Shown here: positions 16,166-26,800 of the stretch, piece by piece
Layout of the letters: each line of letters starts with the position of its first letter
Position numbering within the stretch: the first letter of the stretch is position 1
Assembly (NCBI GenBank): GCA_013289585.1
Contig: JABCZR010000002.1
Location: 1 to 64,000 of the forward strand
Length of the DNA: 64,000 bases
Direction: 5' to 3'
Source of the DNA: Acidobacteriota bacterium
GTDB lineage: Bacteria; Acidobacteriota; Terriglobia; Acidiferrales; UBA7541
The notes under the pieces: generated by a model
Database searches by the model: none
What the model was told of the DNA's origin: nothing
The model's input: the letters and a program-made list of their open reading frames with translations, nothing else
Made by a program: the position numbers and the translations under genes

Positions 16166-19100
16166 ATGAAACGTTTCTTGCGGGGTAGCGCTCTACTGCC
16201 TCTGTGTCTGTCGGTGGTCGCGATTGCAGTGCTGTTGTTCAGCCCGCTGGGAGTAACAACGGCGAAGGCGGACAACCTGTATGCAAAGATTCAAGGAACG
16301 GTGACGGACCCAACAGGTGCGGTGCTGTCTGGCGTGAAGCTGACCGCCACGAACGTCGGCACCAACATCGCGTATTCGGCGGAGAGTAAAGGCGACGGCG
16401 GGTACGTATTCCTGAACCTGCCTATCGGGACTTACCGAGTGACGGCCACAAACTCCGGCTTCCGCACGTTCACGGCGACGGGAATTACGCTGGTACTCGA
16501 TCAAATCTTCGCGCTGAACATCAAGATGGAACTGGGCCAGGTTTCAGAGCAGGTTCTCGTCGAAGCCTCGAACGTCCAGGTGGAAACGAGCAACACGCAG
16601 CTCGGCACAGTCATCAATGGGGACGCGATTGTGGACATGCCCTTGAATGGCCGGAACTGGACCCAACTGCAACTGTTGGAGCCCGGAGTCATGTCTTCTT
16701 CCGACCGGTTCGGAACCTATTCGACGAATGGCGCGCAGACCCAGCAGAATAGCTTCCTGATTAACGGACAGGATTCGAACGACCTGCCGCTAAACACGCC
16801 GCTGATTATCCCCAGCCCAGACGCTATTGCGGAATTCAACATGGTGACGAACACCATCAACCCGGAATACGGACGGAACTCTGGCGCGATCATGAACGCG
16901 GTAATCAAGTCTGGAACGAACAGCTTTCACGGTAGCGGGTTTGAGTTTTACCGTGATACCTCGCTCAATACCAAGGATTTCTTCACACACGCTGCCGCAG
17001 TCTTCCATCAGAACCAATACGGCGGGACCATCGGCGGTCCGATCTGGAAGAACAAGGCCTTCTTCTTCTTCTCTTATCAGGGACAGAAGTTCCGGCAGTC
17101 CCAGGCGAACTCCAACCAAACCGTTTTCTCGCAAGCCCAACGAGGCGGCGATTTCAGCGATAACGATTTTAACGGAACGCCGGGGCCGGTGCCGACATTG
17201 GTTGGCGGGGTGCTTACCTGTCCGACGAGTAATCCGACCTGCGCACCGAGCAATCCACACGTTTCACCAACCGCGATGTGGGGAGACGCCAGTTCACCGT
17301 GTCCTTTTGTTACGACTGCCTCACCGATGTGCGCAGCGGGCACCCCTTTCGGGACCACGTACAACAACACCGGAGGCGTGGTTACCAAGGGGCTGTTCAG
17401 CACAGGCGTAATTCCTTCGCAGGATTTGAACAGCATCAACGTCAATCTAATGAATCAGTTCGTGCCTTTGCCGAATATCACGGGTAATCAGTATGCCTTC
17501 ACAGCCGTTACGGCAGGCTCGCAAAACCAGTACCTCTGGCAGGTCGACTACACGCTCAGCGCGAAGGATACGCTTCGCTCTTACGGGTTCATTCAGACGA
17601 ATCCCACGCAGGACACGTTGCCTTTTACGGGTGCCACGCTACCGGGCTTCCCGGAGTTGGCCCAAAGGCACGCGAAGCAATTCACCGCGTCGTGGAACCA
17701 CGTATTCAATCCAAACGTCCTGAACGAATTGCGGTTCGGCTACACACGGTTCAATTTCGTGGCGGTCGAACCCGTGACGCCAACACTGCCTTCCTCTGCG
17801 GGATTCCAGATCACGCCGCAAAATCCCGCAGGCGCGGGCCTTCCAGTGGAAGTCGTCACTGGCTTGTTCACGATTGGATTCAGCCAGAACGGGCCGCAAC
17901 CGCGCATCGACCAGACCTACCAACTCGATGATAACTTGAGCTATGTCATCGGGAGGCACACTCTGAAGTTCGGGTTTGACGGTCGGCGCTACCTGGTAAG
18001 CAACCCGTTCTCCTTTCTCAATTCCGGCAATTACAGCTTCGGCGGTTCTGGCACGTTTTCCACGGGGGATCCTGGAGCCGATTTCCTTCTAGGCTTCCCA
18101 GACAGCTACACCCAAAGCAGCGGAGGCTTCATCGACGCTTCGGCGAAGGGAATTTACTCCTATGCTCAGGATTCGTGGAAGGTCACGTCGAACTTCACGA
18201 TGAACTACGGGATTGGCTGGCAAATCAATACGCCGCTCACGGACCACTTCAACGGCGGCAGAGCCATCAACTGCTTCAGACCCGGTCAGCAATCGTTCGT
18301 CTTCCCAACAGCACCGGCAGGCCTGGTATTCCCGGGAGACAATGGTTGCAGTTCCTCGGGTTACTATACGGGCTTCAAGAATTTTGGACCGCGTCTCGGA
18401 CTGGCCTGGTCGCCAACTGGCAGTGGAATGCTGGGTCATTTGACCGGCGGTCCGGGGAAGTTCTCGATTCGGGCCGGTGCCGGCGTTTATTTTAACCAGG
18501 TGGAAGAAGAGCTAACCCTGCAGAACCTGACGGCACCGCCGTTCTCGCTGACCGACGGTGGAATTGGAGACGTGGGTGGCATTCCGAGCTTGGCCGCCCC
18601 ATTCACTTCTGTGAACCCAGCAACGGTTAATTTTACGAACTATAACGGCATTCTTGCTCCGCCAAATGGGGGTACGACACCCTGCAACGGACCCAATCAG
18701 CCGGTGTGTCAGACTTCGCCGGGAACCGTTCCTTCTGCCACGATCAACAACAAGTACCCATTCTTCCCGCCAGCGGCAGGGAGCAATGTGGGCTTTGGGT
18801 TCTTCGAGCCGTTTTCTTTGAACGTGCTTGACCCGAGATTCGCGGTGCCCTACGCCATCAACTACAACCTAACAGTCCAGCGTGAACTCCCCGCGCAGAT
18901 GATCTTGTCGGTGGGATACGTTGGATCGCAAGCTCGTCACCTGGAGCGGGCGTTTGAACTGAATCCTGGGCTCAATCCTACGGCTTGCGCGGCTGACCCC
19001 AATTGCGTCGCTAATCGAAACATCCAGGGATTCGTCGCGCCGCAGAACTTCAAGTATAACCCGACGGTCTTCGGTTCCGTGGGTCAACAGGCGACAGACG

Positions 19101-19873
19101 GCGACTCGAACTACAACTCGCTGCAGGTCAGCTTGAACAAGCGCGTATCGCACGGGCTGTCGTTCCTGCTCGCCTACACGTATGCGCATGCACGCGACGA
19201 CGGGTCCAACTTCGAAAACACCTCGTTCGGAACGCGGGGAACGAATCCATTCCTTAACTCGCTGAACTGGGGCGATTCGGCGTTTGACGCTCGCCAGCGG
19301 TTCGTGGCCAGCTACCAGTACGAAATCCCGGTTCCGCATCAGTGGAACAATGGAATCTGGAAGCGAGTCCTGGGAGGCTGGCGAGTGGCGGGGAATACCA
19401 CTTTCCAAGGGGGGTTCCCCATCAACTTGTCTGACTCCAACCTGACTTCCCTAACTTGCTGGGGATTCAGTTTCTACGGGTGCCCGGACAATCCCAACCA
19501 GGTGGCTCCAATCGTGAAGTTCGATGCTCGGCAAGTCCAGACATTGGACAATTGCGCAGGCACGCCACACACAGGGAACTACTACTTCGCACCGGCTTCG
19601 TTCTGCCATGCGCCGTTCGGTACGTTCGGCAACACCGGAAGAGACTCCTTCCACGGGCCCGGGCTGAACTTCACCAACCTCGCGCTGATGAAGGACATTC
19701 AGGTGAAGGAACAGATGAAGATCGAGTTGAGGCTGGAAACGTTCAACACCTTCAACCACGTCAACTTCAACCTGCCGAGTTCGAACGTCAACTCCAGCCA
19801 GCTTGGCCGGATCACCAGCGACAGCAACATTGGCCCGCGCATCGTGCAGTTGGCCGGGAAGTTCTACTTCTAA
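16166..19873 (+). CDS. Oar-like TonB-dependent outer-membrane receptor
   Basis: The 1235-residue protein has a signal peptide (MKRFLRGSALLPLCLSVVAIAV, cleaved near AKADN). A carboxypeptidase-regulatory-like β-sandwich follows at ~35–115 (IQGTVTDPTGAVLSGVKLTATN … FLNLPIGTYRVTATNSGF). The plug is at ~125–240 and includes PLNGRNWTQLQLLEPGV and INGQDSNDLPLNTPL. A long β-barrel ends in an aromatic KFYF terminus. These very large receptors are a hallmark of Acidobacteriota and are thought to import polymers or siderophores; the ligand is unknown. I place the start at the ATG 8 nt after GGGGG rather than at the ATG 6 nt upstream. It has its own terminator. Confidence 0.9.
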   Translation: MKRFLRGSALLPLCLSVVAIAVLLFSPLGVTTAKADNLYAKIQGTVTDPTGAVLSGVKLTATNVGTNIAYSAESKGDGGYVFLNLPIGTYRVTATNSGFRTFTATGITLVLDQIFALNIKMELGQVSEQVLVEASNVQVETSNTQLGTVINGDAIVDMPLNGRNWTQLQLLEPGVMSSSDRFGTYSTNGAQTQQNSFLINGQDSNDLPLNTPLIIPSPDAIAEFNMVTNTINPEYGRNSGAIMNAVIKSGTNSFHGSGFEFYRDTSLNTKDFFTHAAAVFHQNQYGGTIGGPIWKNKAFFFFSYQGQKFRQSQANSNQTVFSQAQRGGDFSDNDFNGTPGPVPTLVGGVLTCPTSNPTCAPSNPHVSPTAMWGDASSPCPFVTTASPMCAAGTPFGTTYNNTGGVVTKGLFSTGVIPSQDLNSINVNLMNQFVPLPNITGNQYAFTAVTAGSQNQYLWQVDYTLSAKDTLRSYGFIQTNPTQDTLPFTGATLPGFPELAQRHAKQFTASWNHVFNPNVLNELRFGYTRFNFVAVEPVTPTLPSSAGFQITPQNPAGAGLPVEVVTGLFTIGFSQNGPQPRIDQTYQLDDNLSYVIGRHTLKFGFDGRRYLVSNPFSFLNSGNYSFGGSGTFSTGDPGADFLLGFPDSYTQSSGGFIDASAKGIYSYAQDSWKVTSNFTMNYGIGWQINTPLTDHFNGGRAINCFRPGQQSFVFPTAPAGLVFPGDNGCSSSGYYTGFKNFGPRLGLAWSPTGSGMLGHLTGGPGKFSIRAGAGVYFNQVEEELTLQNLTAPPFSLTDGGIGDVGGIPSLAAPFTSVNPATVNFTNYNGILAPPNGGTTPCNGPNQPVCQTSPGTVPSATINNKYPFFPPAAGSNVGFGFFEPFSLNVLDPRFAVPYAINYNLTVQRELPAQMILSVGYVGSQARHLERAFELNPGLNPTACAADPNCVANRNIQGFVAPQNFKYNPTVFGSVGQQATDGDSNYNSLQVSLNKRVSHGLSFLLAYTYAHARDDGSNFENTSFGTRGTNPFLNSLNWGDSAFDARQRFVASYQYEIPVPHQWNNGIWKRVLGGWRVAGNTTFQGGFPINLSDSNLTSLTCWGFSFYGCPDNPNQVAPIVKFDARQVQTLDNCAGTPHTGNYYFAPASFCHAPFGTFGNTGRDSFHGPGLNFTNLALMKDIQVKEQMKIELRLETFNTFNHVNFNLPSSNVNSSQLGRITSDSNIGPRIVQLAGKFYF

Positions 19874-20181
19874 CCTTTAACCAGCTCTTAGGGAGAGAGG
19901 GCGTCTTTTACGAGACGCCCTTTTTCTTTTGGTGGGGAGGAAGAGAAAAGGGAAGGCAATCGATTGCACTTGGGCAACGTTATGCGAGTGCTCATGTATT
20001 GACGGAAGGCCCGGCGCTTTTTTGTTCCGGCGGCCGCGATTTCTACGGGATATGGGGATTGACGGCGAAGATGAGTTGCGACAGACTTGAATGTATCCGC
20101 ACGGGGTGGTTCCCGCGTCTCACGGGTAGTCCGGGTTGTCCATCCGCTCGTTAATCAAGGACTCAGGCTTGGGGAGGATAG
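19874..20181. other. Intergenic stretch between receptor and TPR gene
   Basis: After the terminator at 19899 the sequence up to the ribosome-binding site GGGGAGG (20171–20177) contains no gene. Presumably the TPR gene's own promoter lies here; no hexamers near consensus were found. Confidence 0.45.
19899..19930 (+). terminator. Rho-independent terminator of the receptor gene
   Basis: GGGCGTCT (19899–19906) pairs exactly with AGACGCCC (19913–19920) around a six-base loop, followed directly by TTTTTCTTTT. Confidence 0.92.
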
Positions 20182-22140
20182 ATGTACGGGTTGTGCCCAG
20201 TCATTCGCCGGATTGCTCGCTTATCTCCTCTCTTGCTTCTCATTACCGCTAGTGGGTACGCACAGTCCGCGGCCGGTGCGGCCCAGGCTTCCGCGCCAGC
20301 GAAGCCGGAAACCGAACAGGCGAACAAGCCGGACCTGTCAGTGATGGTGCGCACGTCCAATGGAACGCCCGTTGAGGCGCTTGCGGTCATTACTCTGTAC
20401 GACTCCTCAGGCCAAACCATAACTTCCAAGACGACTTCCGAATCGAGAGCGACGTTTCCCGCCCTGAATAACGGCTCCTACATCGTTGACGTAGATGCTC
20501 CGGGATACGGGAAGGCCAGAGTCGAAGCGAAAATCACGGCAGAAGAAGGCGATCAGCTGCTCATCGTAAAGGTCAGGCCGGATACGGGGAGTGAAGTCAC
20601 TTCCGTGGTGACCAGCAATGTGGTGTTGCCGCCGAAGCCGCAGAAAGAAGTGACCAGGGGACTCGAGTTGCTGCGGGCGGGCAAATTTGAGGAAGCCATC
20701 AAACACCTGGAAACCGCTCAACACATGGCGCCGAAAGAGGCGGAGATCCCTTCGCTGCTGGGGATGGCGTACGAAAAGAAGGGCGATATCACTACCGCGC
20801 GCAAATACTGGGACCAAGCCATTCAACTTGATCCAAAGCAATTGGCTTCGCTAGTCGCCTACGGGGACTCGCTGGTACGTCAGAAGGACCTGGCAGGGGC
20901 GCGGAAATACCTGGAGAAGGCCGTTGAGGCAGGGCCGAACTCGTGGCGAGCGCACGCGCTGCTGGCTGCGGTCTTGCTGCAACAGAACGCGTATGTGGAA
21001 GCGGTGCGGAACGCGGAGCGCGCCGTAGAACTGGGCAAAGCGGAAGCCAATTCGGCGCGGCTGACGCTGGGCCAGGCGCTGGCGTTCCAGCATCAGAATC
21101 AGCAGGCCATCACGGCGCTTGAGGCCTATATAGCGGGCAGGCCTTCACAGACGATGATTGATGCGGCGCAGAACATGATTACGAGGTTGAAGAATCCGAG
21201 CACCTCCTCCGCCGACGGAGGAACTGCCGTCGTGGATCTTTCTGTAACGAATTCCGCGAATGGACAGGCTGATGGCGGCGGGGATGCGCCGCTGAGCGCC
21301 GCGGTTTTGCACTGGCTGCCAGCGGACGTTGATACGGCGGTGCCGCCGGTTGAGCCGGGGGTCAGCTGTTCACTGGAAGACGTTTTGAAAAAGACTTCGG
21401 CGCGCGTGCAGGAATTGCCGGAAGTGGTGGACCGGTACACGGCCACGGAAAAATTGCATCACGAAGATGTGAACAATGCGGGAAATGCCGAGGCCGTTGC
21501 GGATTTGTCCTTCAACTACCTGGCATCCGTGCGGGACATCAAGAGCCAGAAGTACGGCGAAGCGCTGGACGTGCAGGAATACCGTAACGGAAGCACGGGA
21601 ACGGAAATGTTTCCGAACCATCATGCAAGCGTGGGACTGCCGTCGATCGTGCTGATTTTTCACCCGCTGCTGATCGGCGATTTTGATATGAAGTGCGAAG
21701 GCTTGAGCCGGGCGCACGGGAACTTTGCGTGGCAGATTTACTTTCGTCAGAAAGATGACAAGGAAAGCCGGATTCGACGGTATCGTATCGCCGGGACCAG
21801 CTATCCCATTGCGCTGAAGGGCCGCGCGTGGATTGACGCCAATACGTATCAGATCGTGCGACTGGAGACGGACCTGCGCGAGCCGCGTCCAGAGCTGAAG
21901 CTGAATGCCGAGCACTTGACGATGGAATATGGACCGGTGATGTTCAAGAGCAGAAATGAACAGCTATGGCTGCCCACTAGCGCGGAATATTACGCAATCC
22001 GCAAAGGCAAAGGTTTTCACCAGCGGCATAGTTTCACGGATTACATCCTCTTCTCGATTGACGATAAGCAGAAGATCGGCGATGTACCCAAACAGAAGAC
22101 GGCGGCAGTGACTCCGGACGACAAAAAGACTTCAAACTAA
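20182..22140 (+). CDS. Secreted TPR protein with carboxypeptidase-regulatory-like domain
   Basis: The 652-residue protein starts at an ATG after GGGGAGG. A signal peptide ends around residue 27 (ITASGYAQS). Residues ~50–125 look like a carboxypeptidase-regulatory β-sandwich (VRTSNGTPVEALAVITLYDSSGQ). TPR repeats run from ~150 to 340 (GLELLRAGKFEEAIKHLETA, ARKYWDQAIQLDP). The C-terminal third (~400–650) is a β-rich domain of unknown type ending in DYILFSIDDKQKIG, reminiscent of outer-membrane lipoprotein-sorting-like folds. It probably acts in the periplasm. It follows the giant receptor after a terminator and is on its own transcript. Confidence 0.75.
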   Translation: MYGLCPVIRRIARLSPLLLLITASGYAQSAAGAAQASAPAKPETEQANKPDLSVMVRTSNGTPVEALAVITLYDSSGQTITSKTTSESRATFPALNNGSYIVDVDAPGYGKARVEAKITAEEGDQLLIVKVRPDTGSEVTSVVTSNVVLPPKPQKEVTRGLELLRAGKFEEAIKHLETAQHMAPKEAEIPSLLGMAYEKKGDITTARKYWDQAIQLDPKQLASLVAYGDSLVRQKDLAGARKYLEKAVEAGPNSWRAHALLAAVLLQQNAYVEAVRNAERAVELGKAEANSARLTLGQALAFQHQNQQAITALEAYIAGRPSQTMIDAAQNMITRLKNPSTSSADGGTAVVDLSVTNSANGQADGGGDAPLSAAVLHWLPADVDTAVPPVEPGVSCSLEDVLKKTSARVQELPEVVDRYTATEKLHHEDVNNAGNAEAVADLSFNYLASVRDIKSQKYGEALDVQEYRNGSTGTEMFPNHHASVGLPSIVLIFHPLLIGDFDMKCEGLSRAHGNFAWQIYFRQKDDKESRIRRYRIAGTSYPIALKGRAWIDANTYQIVRLETDLREPRPELKLNAEHLTMEYGPVMFKSRNEQLWLPTSAEYYAIRKGKGFHQRHSFTDYILFSIDDKQKIGDVPKQKTAAVTPDDKKTSN

Positions 22141-22202
22141 AAGGGAAATTAAAAAGGAAGATCGCGGCGATGATTCGCTGGCGGAGGAGTGTGTTCGAAC
22201 GG

Positions 22203-22460
22203 CTAGCGCAGGCGGCCGGGGGGATCGGCGGGAGAGGGCATAGAGGCGGATTTGCCGCTGCCGGGGGAGTTGGCGGTGAGGTGGACGGGCGAGGGCTGGG
22301 GAATGCCTGCGCCGACGTTCAGGTCAACGTGATCTTTGGCGCAAGCAGGGCAGTAGCCTTTGCCGGTGTCTTCATCGCGGAGGCTGGCCAGTTCGTAGCA
22401 GCCACAGATGCAATCGCAGTAGCCAGTTTCGGAAGCGGTCTTGATAGGGATAAGCGCCAT
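22203..22460 (-). CDS. Small cysteine-rich protein
   Basis: The frame runs on the minus strand from an ATG. The product starts MALIPIKTASETGYCDCICGCYEL and then GKGYCPACAKDHV, giving two cysteine knuckles (CDCICGC and CPAC) suited to a zinc site. The second half is Pro/Ser-rich and probably disordered. It lies downstream of the HD-GYP response regulator. No Shine-Dalgarno is visible. The antisense Ala/Gly-rich frame is less credible. No function is assigned. Confidence 0.45.
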   Translation of the reverse strand: MALIPIKTASETGYCDCICGCYELASLRDEDTGKGYCPACAKDHVDLNVGAGIPQPSPVHLTANSPGSGKSASMPSPADPPGRLR

Positions 22461-22539
22461 AACAGGCAAATATTACGTTTTCGGCTTGCTCTATGCAAGC
22501 GCGGGTTGCAGCGGGATTCAGGGATGGGCGTCTTTACAG

Positions 22540-23619
22540 TTACAGGTTTTTCAGATGCGCCAAGCGGAAGGGCGAGCCGAGATTCTCGCGCAGCTCGAGC
22601 CAATGCTGCTCCGGGATGGACATAAAAACTTCAACAACCTTGGGATCGAACTGGCTGCCCGAACAGCGCTTGATTTCCTCGCGGGCGTGGGACATCGGCA
22701 ACGCGCGGCGATAGGGGCGGTCACTGATCATGGCGTCGAGAGAATCGGCGATCGTGAATATGCGGGCTCCGAGGGGGATCTGATCGCCCTTCAGGCCGCG
22801 TGGATAGCCGGAGCCGTCGTAGAACTCCTGGTGAGCCAGAACGATCTCTGCGGCGTCGCGAAGAAATGGGATGCGCGTCAGCATGTCGTACCCGATTTGG
22901 CAGTGTTCGCGCATCTTCTTTTTTTCCGCGTCGTCCAGGGGACCCGGTTTGCGGAGAATGCTGTCCGGGATAGCCATCTTGCCGATATCGTGGAGAAAAG
23001 CGGCGCGCGCGAGAATCGCCAAATAGGGGGCCGGCACGGGCATTTCCCTGGCAATGGAGATGCAGAACGCTGTGACGCGCTGGCAATGGCCTTCGGTCTC
23101 GGCGTCCTTCAAGTCCAAGGCGCTGCCAAGGGCTTCCAAGGTGTCGTCGTAGGACCGTTCGAGCTGCTCGATGGCGCTGGTGAGCTGGGCGGTACGTTCT
23201 TCTACAAGCTGCTCGAGGTTGCTCTGGTAGCTGCGGTTTTCAATGATCAGGCGGCGATGCTGAAGGGCACGGCCGACGCCGAGAAAGAGCTGATCTTTCT
23301 CGAAGGGCTTGAGGATGTAGTCATACGCGCCGCGGCGGATGGCTTCCAAAGCGGTGGAGATGTCATGGATGGCGGTGACCATGATCACCGGGACTTCGGG
23401 GTCATACTGCCGCATCCATTCGAGGAACTTGATGCCGTCCATCTCCGGCATGATCATGTCGCTCAAGACCAGATCGGGGGTCAGCTTCTTCACCTGATCC
23501 TGGGCGACGCGGCCATTCTGCACGGCGGTGCAGCGATAGCCTTTCGACTCCAGCATGGTCGAAACGACCTCTCGAATCGCTTCCTCGTCATCGACGACAA
23601 GTATGTTTTCAATCTCCAC
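22540..23619 (-). CDS. Response regulator with HD-GYP phosphodiesterase domain
   Basis: The 359-residue protein starts at a GTG with GGGAG nine bases upstream (MEIENILVVDDEEAIREVV); the longer open frame adds 26 residues unlike a receiver. The receiver spans ~1–120 with the phospho-acceptor Asp in LVLSDMIMPEMDG and a KPF lysine. A coiled linker spans ~130–165. The HD-GYP domain follows with FLHDIGKMAIPDSIL, HCQIGYDML, HQEFYDGSGYPRGLKG and DSLDAMISDRPYR. Such enzymes hydrolyse cyclic di-GMP. It diverges from the large hybrid kinase at 23807, a likely cognate partner. Confidence 0.9.
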   Translation of the reverse strand: MEIENILVVDDEEAIREVVSTMLESKGYRCTAVQNGRVAQDQVKKLTPDLVLSDMIMPEMDGIKFLEWMRQYDPEVPVIMVTAIHDISTALEAIRRGAYDYILKPFEKDQLFLGVGRALQHRRLIIENRSYQSNLEQLVEERTAQLTSAIEQLERSYDDTLEALGSALDLKDAETEGHCQRVTAFCISIAREMPVPAPYLAILARAAFLHDIGKMAIPDSILRKPGPLDDAEKKKMREHCQIGYDMLTRIPFLRDAAEIVLAHQEFYDGSGYPRGLKGDQIPLGARIFTIADSLDAMISDRPYRRALPMSHAREEIKRCSGSQFDPKVVEVFMSIPEQHWLELRENLGSPFRLAHLKNL

Positions 23620-23806
23620 GTGGATTAGCTCCCAGTAGGCATTATATGTGACGGCACAGGGGAATGTGGGTGGGCTTGCCCAGTCAGAAAATAGCATGTT
23701 AGCGTCATGAAAGGGTTACCACTCAAGAGTTCACGCCGTCCAGATCGAACTTTTCGGGAGCAGCAACACCGCAAATGACGGCAGTTCCGGCCGGGAGGCA
23801 CGCAAC

Positions 23807-26800
23807 GTGTTGGAGAATCAGGGCCTGCTCGGCATCGCGTTCTTCGAAGCCACCGCCTTCATTATCATACTGGTTCTGTTTTTTCTTTTCCGGCGCGATC
23901 ATCATGCGGGTTATTTCCGCTTTTGGCTGGTTGGATGGTGTTGCCTCACGTTTTCCGCGTTGTGCGAAGTCGCGTTCCTGATTCGTCAGTTCCCGGGACT
24001 GCACCAGACGCTATTGGCGGCGCAGGCCGCTGCTCTACTGCTCTTCCTCATTTCGGTTATGCAGTGCGCCACGGGGGTGGAGCGACGTATCTGGTCGGTT
24101 CTGCCTCTGATTGGCTTGATCCTGGCGGGAATTTACTATGTCGAGCGCGGCGGTCCCCAGCAGTTCGCGTCGCTCCATTGGGAAACCTCGATTCTAGAAA
24201 GCGCCATCTGCCTGTTTGCGGGCTGGTTGATGTTGCGGCCGGCGATGGCGCGCCGCGGACATGGCGCCCAGCTCCTTGCGGCGATCTTCATCCTCAGCGG
24301 GCTGCACGGTCTGGACCGCCCGGCTTGGCCAGAGAACCCACTGTTCCACCTGCGGGTAGCTTTTGACCACCTGCTGGCGGTGGCACTGGGAATTTCGATG
24401 GTCGTAGTGGTGCTGGAGGGCGCTCGCAGCCGCACGGAAGAATTGAATGACAAGATGCACCGCCTGACGCTGCTGACGGCCGCCAGCACGCAAACACTCT
24501 CCGTGAAGGAAGTGATCGATCAGGTGTTGGCAAACCTTGTGGAGAGCCTGGGAGCGACGCACGGCATCGTCCGGCTGGTGGAAGGGGCAGGTAAAACGGC
24601 GATGCTGGTGGCGAGGGCCTCTGTAGGGTTTGAAAAGCCTTATTTGCTGCGGCACGCGAAACTGTCGGTAACGGAACCTTGGGCTCAGCAGGTCTTGAAG
24701 GGGGAGTGCCAGTTTCTGCAGGCTGAAGAAGAGCAGGATCCGATCGCGCGGCAAAGAATGGCAGATGCCGACTTGAGATCGCTGGTGACACTGTCGCTGC
24801 CGGGCAAAGACGGGCCGCTCGGGGTGATTGCGGTTGGTTCCGCTCGTGGAGTCCAGTTCCAATCGGACGAAATCTCCTACCTTGTGAACATAGCTAATCT
24901 GCTGGGCATGACATTGCAGAATGTTCGTTTATTCGAGCAAGTGAATACGGTTCAGCAACAATGGGAGTATACGTTCGACTCCATCGGGGATCCCATACTT
25001 GTCCACGACGATAAAGGACGAATCCTGCGCAGCAATCACAGGCTCAGCCATCTGCTCGGCCGCGAAGGCGGAGGGCTGCTTGTGGGGCGGAGCGTGACGG
25101 AACTTCTCTCCGCGAAAAACTCAGCCTACAAGATTTGCCCTTACTGCGAGGGAGTCGCAGGGGAAGGTGATGAACCCGATCCGTGGCTGCAGGGCTACTT
25201 CCTGTCCTCTAATTCGAAATTTGCCGATCCCTCAGGCCATCAGCTTGGAACAGTACACGTCCTGAAAGACATTACCGACCGCAAGCGCGCGGAGGAAAAA
25301 TATCGCACGCTTGTCTCCAGCGTGCAGGAAGGGGTCTTTATTTCCACGCCGCAGGGGCGTTTTCTCGATTTCAATGATGCCTTGCTGCGCATGACGGGGT
25401 ACGACAGCCGCGATGAATTGATGGCCATCGACATCCCCAGCGCGTTTTATGGCAACCAGTCCGACCGCGAAAGGCTGAAGAAACTTCTCGAACAACACGG
25501 GGCGGTGGCCGATTTCGAATTCGAGATGAAACGTAAGGACGGGGAAATGCGCACGATGCTGGAGTCCTCCATCGCCATCCGCGATGCAGCCGGCAACGTC
25601 ACCGCCTATCAAGGATTTTTGCTGGATATCACCGAACGAAAACAAGCGGAGTACGAAATCCGGCGGCGCAATCGCGAGCTGATGGTGTTGAACTCGATTG
25701 CGCAGACGCTGACGGAATCGCTTGACCTGAGCGATTCGCTGCATCGCACGCTGCGCCAGATGTCCGAGCTATTCAGCCTGGACACAACATCCCTTTACCT
25801 GTTCGATCAGGACGGCACGCAACTGCGGCGAATCGCCGCCGTGGGCCACCGTTCGGAATACTCGCGGCATTTTCCGCCGGTTTCCGTCAAGCCGGAACTG
25901 ATGCAGCACATCAAGGCCGTCCACGCGACATTCCTATCTGTGCAGGGTTTGCCGTTGCCACCGATTTTCCGGGAGGCACAACAGAAGGAAGAGATCGTTG
26001 TGGCCTATATTGTCATCCTGTGGTCGAAAGACCGCGTCATCGGCGGTCTTGTCGTCGGCAGCCGGACGCCGCGCGAATTTTCTCCAGCGGACGTGAACCT
26101 GTTGATTGCAGTCGGCAGCCAGATCTCCAGCGCCATCGAGCGGTCGATTCTCTACGAAGAGACTCGCCAGGCTTACGAAAATCTGCGCCGCACGCAGGAG
26201 CAACTGCTCCATAGCGAAAAGCTGGCCGCAGTCGGGCAGCTCATCTCGGGCGTGGCGCACGAATTGAATAACCCGCTGACAGCGATCCTGGGCTACAGCC
26301 AATTGCTGACCTCCAACGGACAGATGGGACAGCAGGGCATCGAGTACGCCGAAAAACTCTACAAGCAAGCACAGCGGACGCACCGCATCGTGCAGAATCT
26401 CCTGAGCTTTGCGCGTCAACACAAGCCCGAGCGAATCGCCGCGAAAATCAACCAGGTCCTTGAAGATACGCTGGCGCTTCGCGATTACGACCTGCGCATG
26501 AGCAATATCCGGGTTCATCTGGACCTCGCTGCCGACCTGCCGGTAACGGCGGCGGATCCTTACCAACTGCAGCAAGTTTTTCTGAACCTGGTGAACAACG
26601 CGGTGGACGCAATTCTGGAGCACTCGAAGGACGGCGACCTCTGGGTACGCACAGGGACCAACGGTGATCGACTATTCATCGAGTTCACAGATAGCGGGCC
26701 GGGTGTGCAGGACGCATCCCGAGTCTTTGACCCCTTCTACACGACGAAACCGGTGGGCAAAGGAACCGGGTTGGGATTGAGCATCTGCTATGGAATCATC

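Noticed and set aside
22170-22625. Plus-strand open frame of 151 codons
   Set aside because: The product is Ala/Gly-rich low complexity, lacks a ribosome-binding site and is antisense to a Cys-rich frame and the HD-GYP gene.
22441-23628. 395-codon frame opposite the HD-GYP regulator
   Set aside because: It mirrors a well-recognised gene in a GC-rich genome; no start context or motif.
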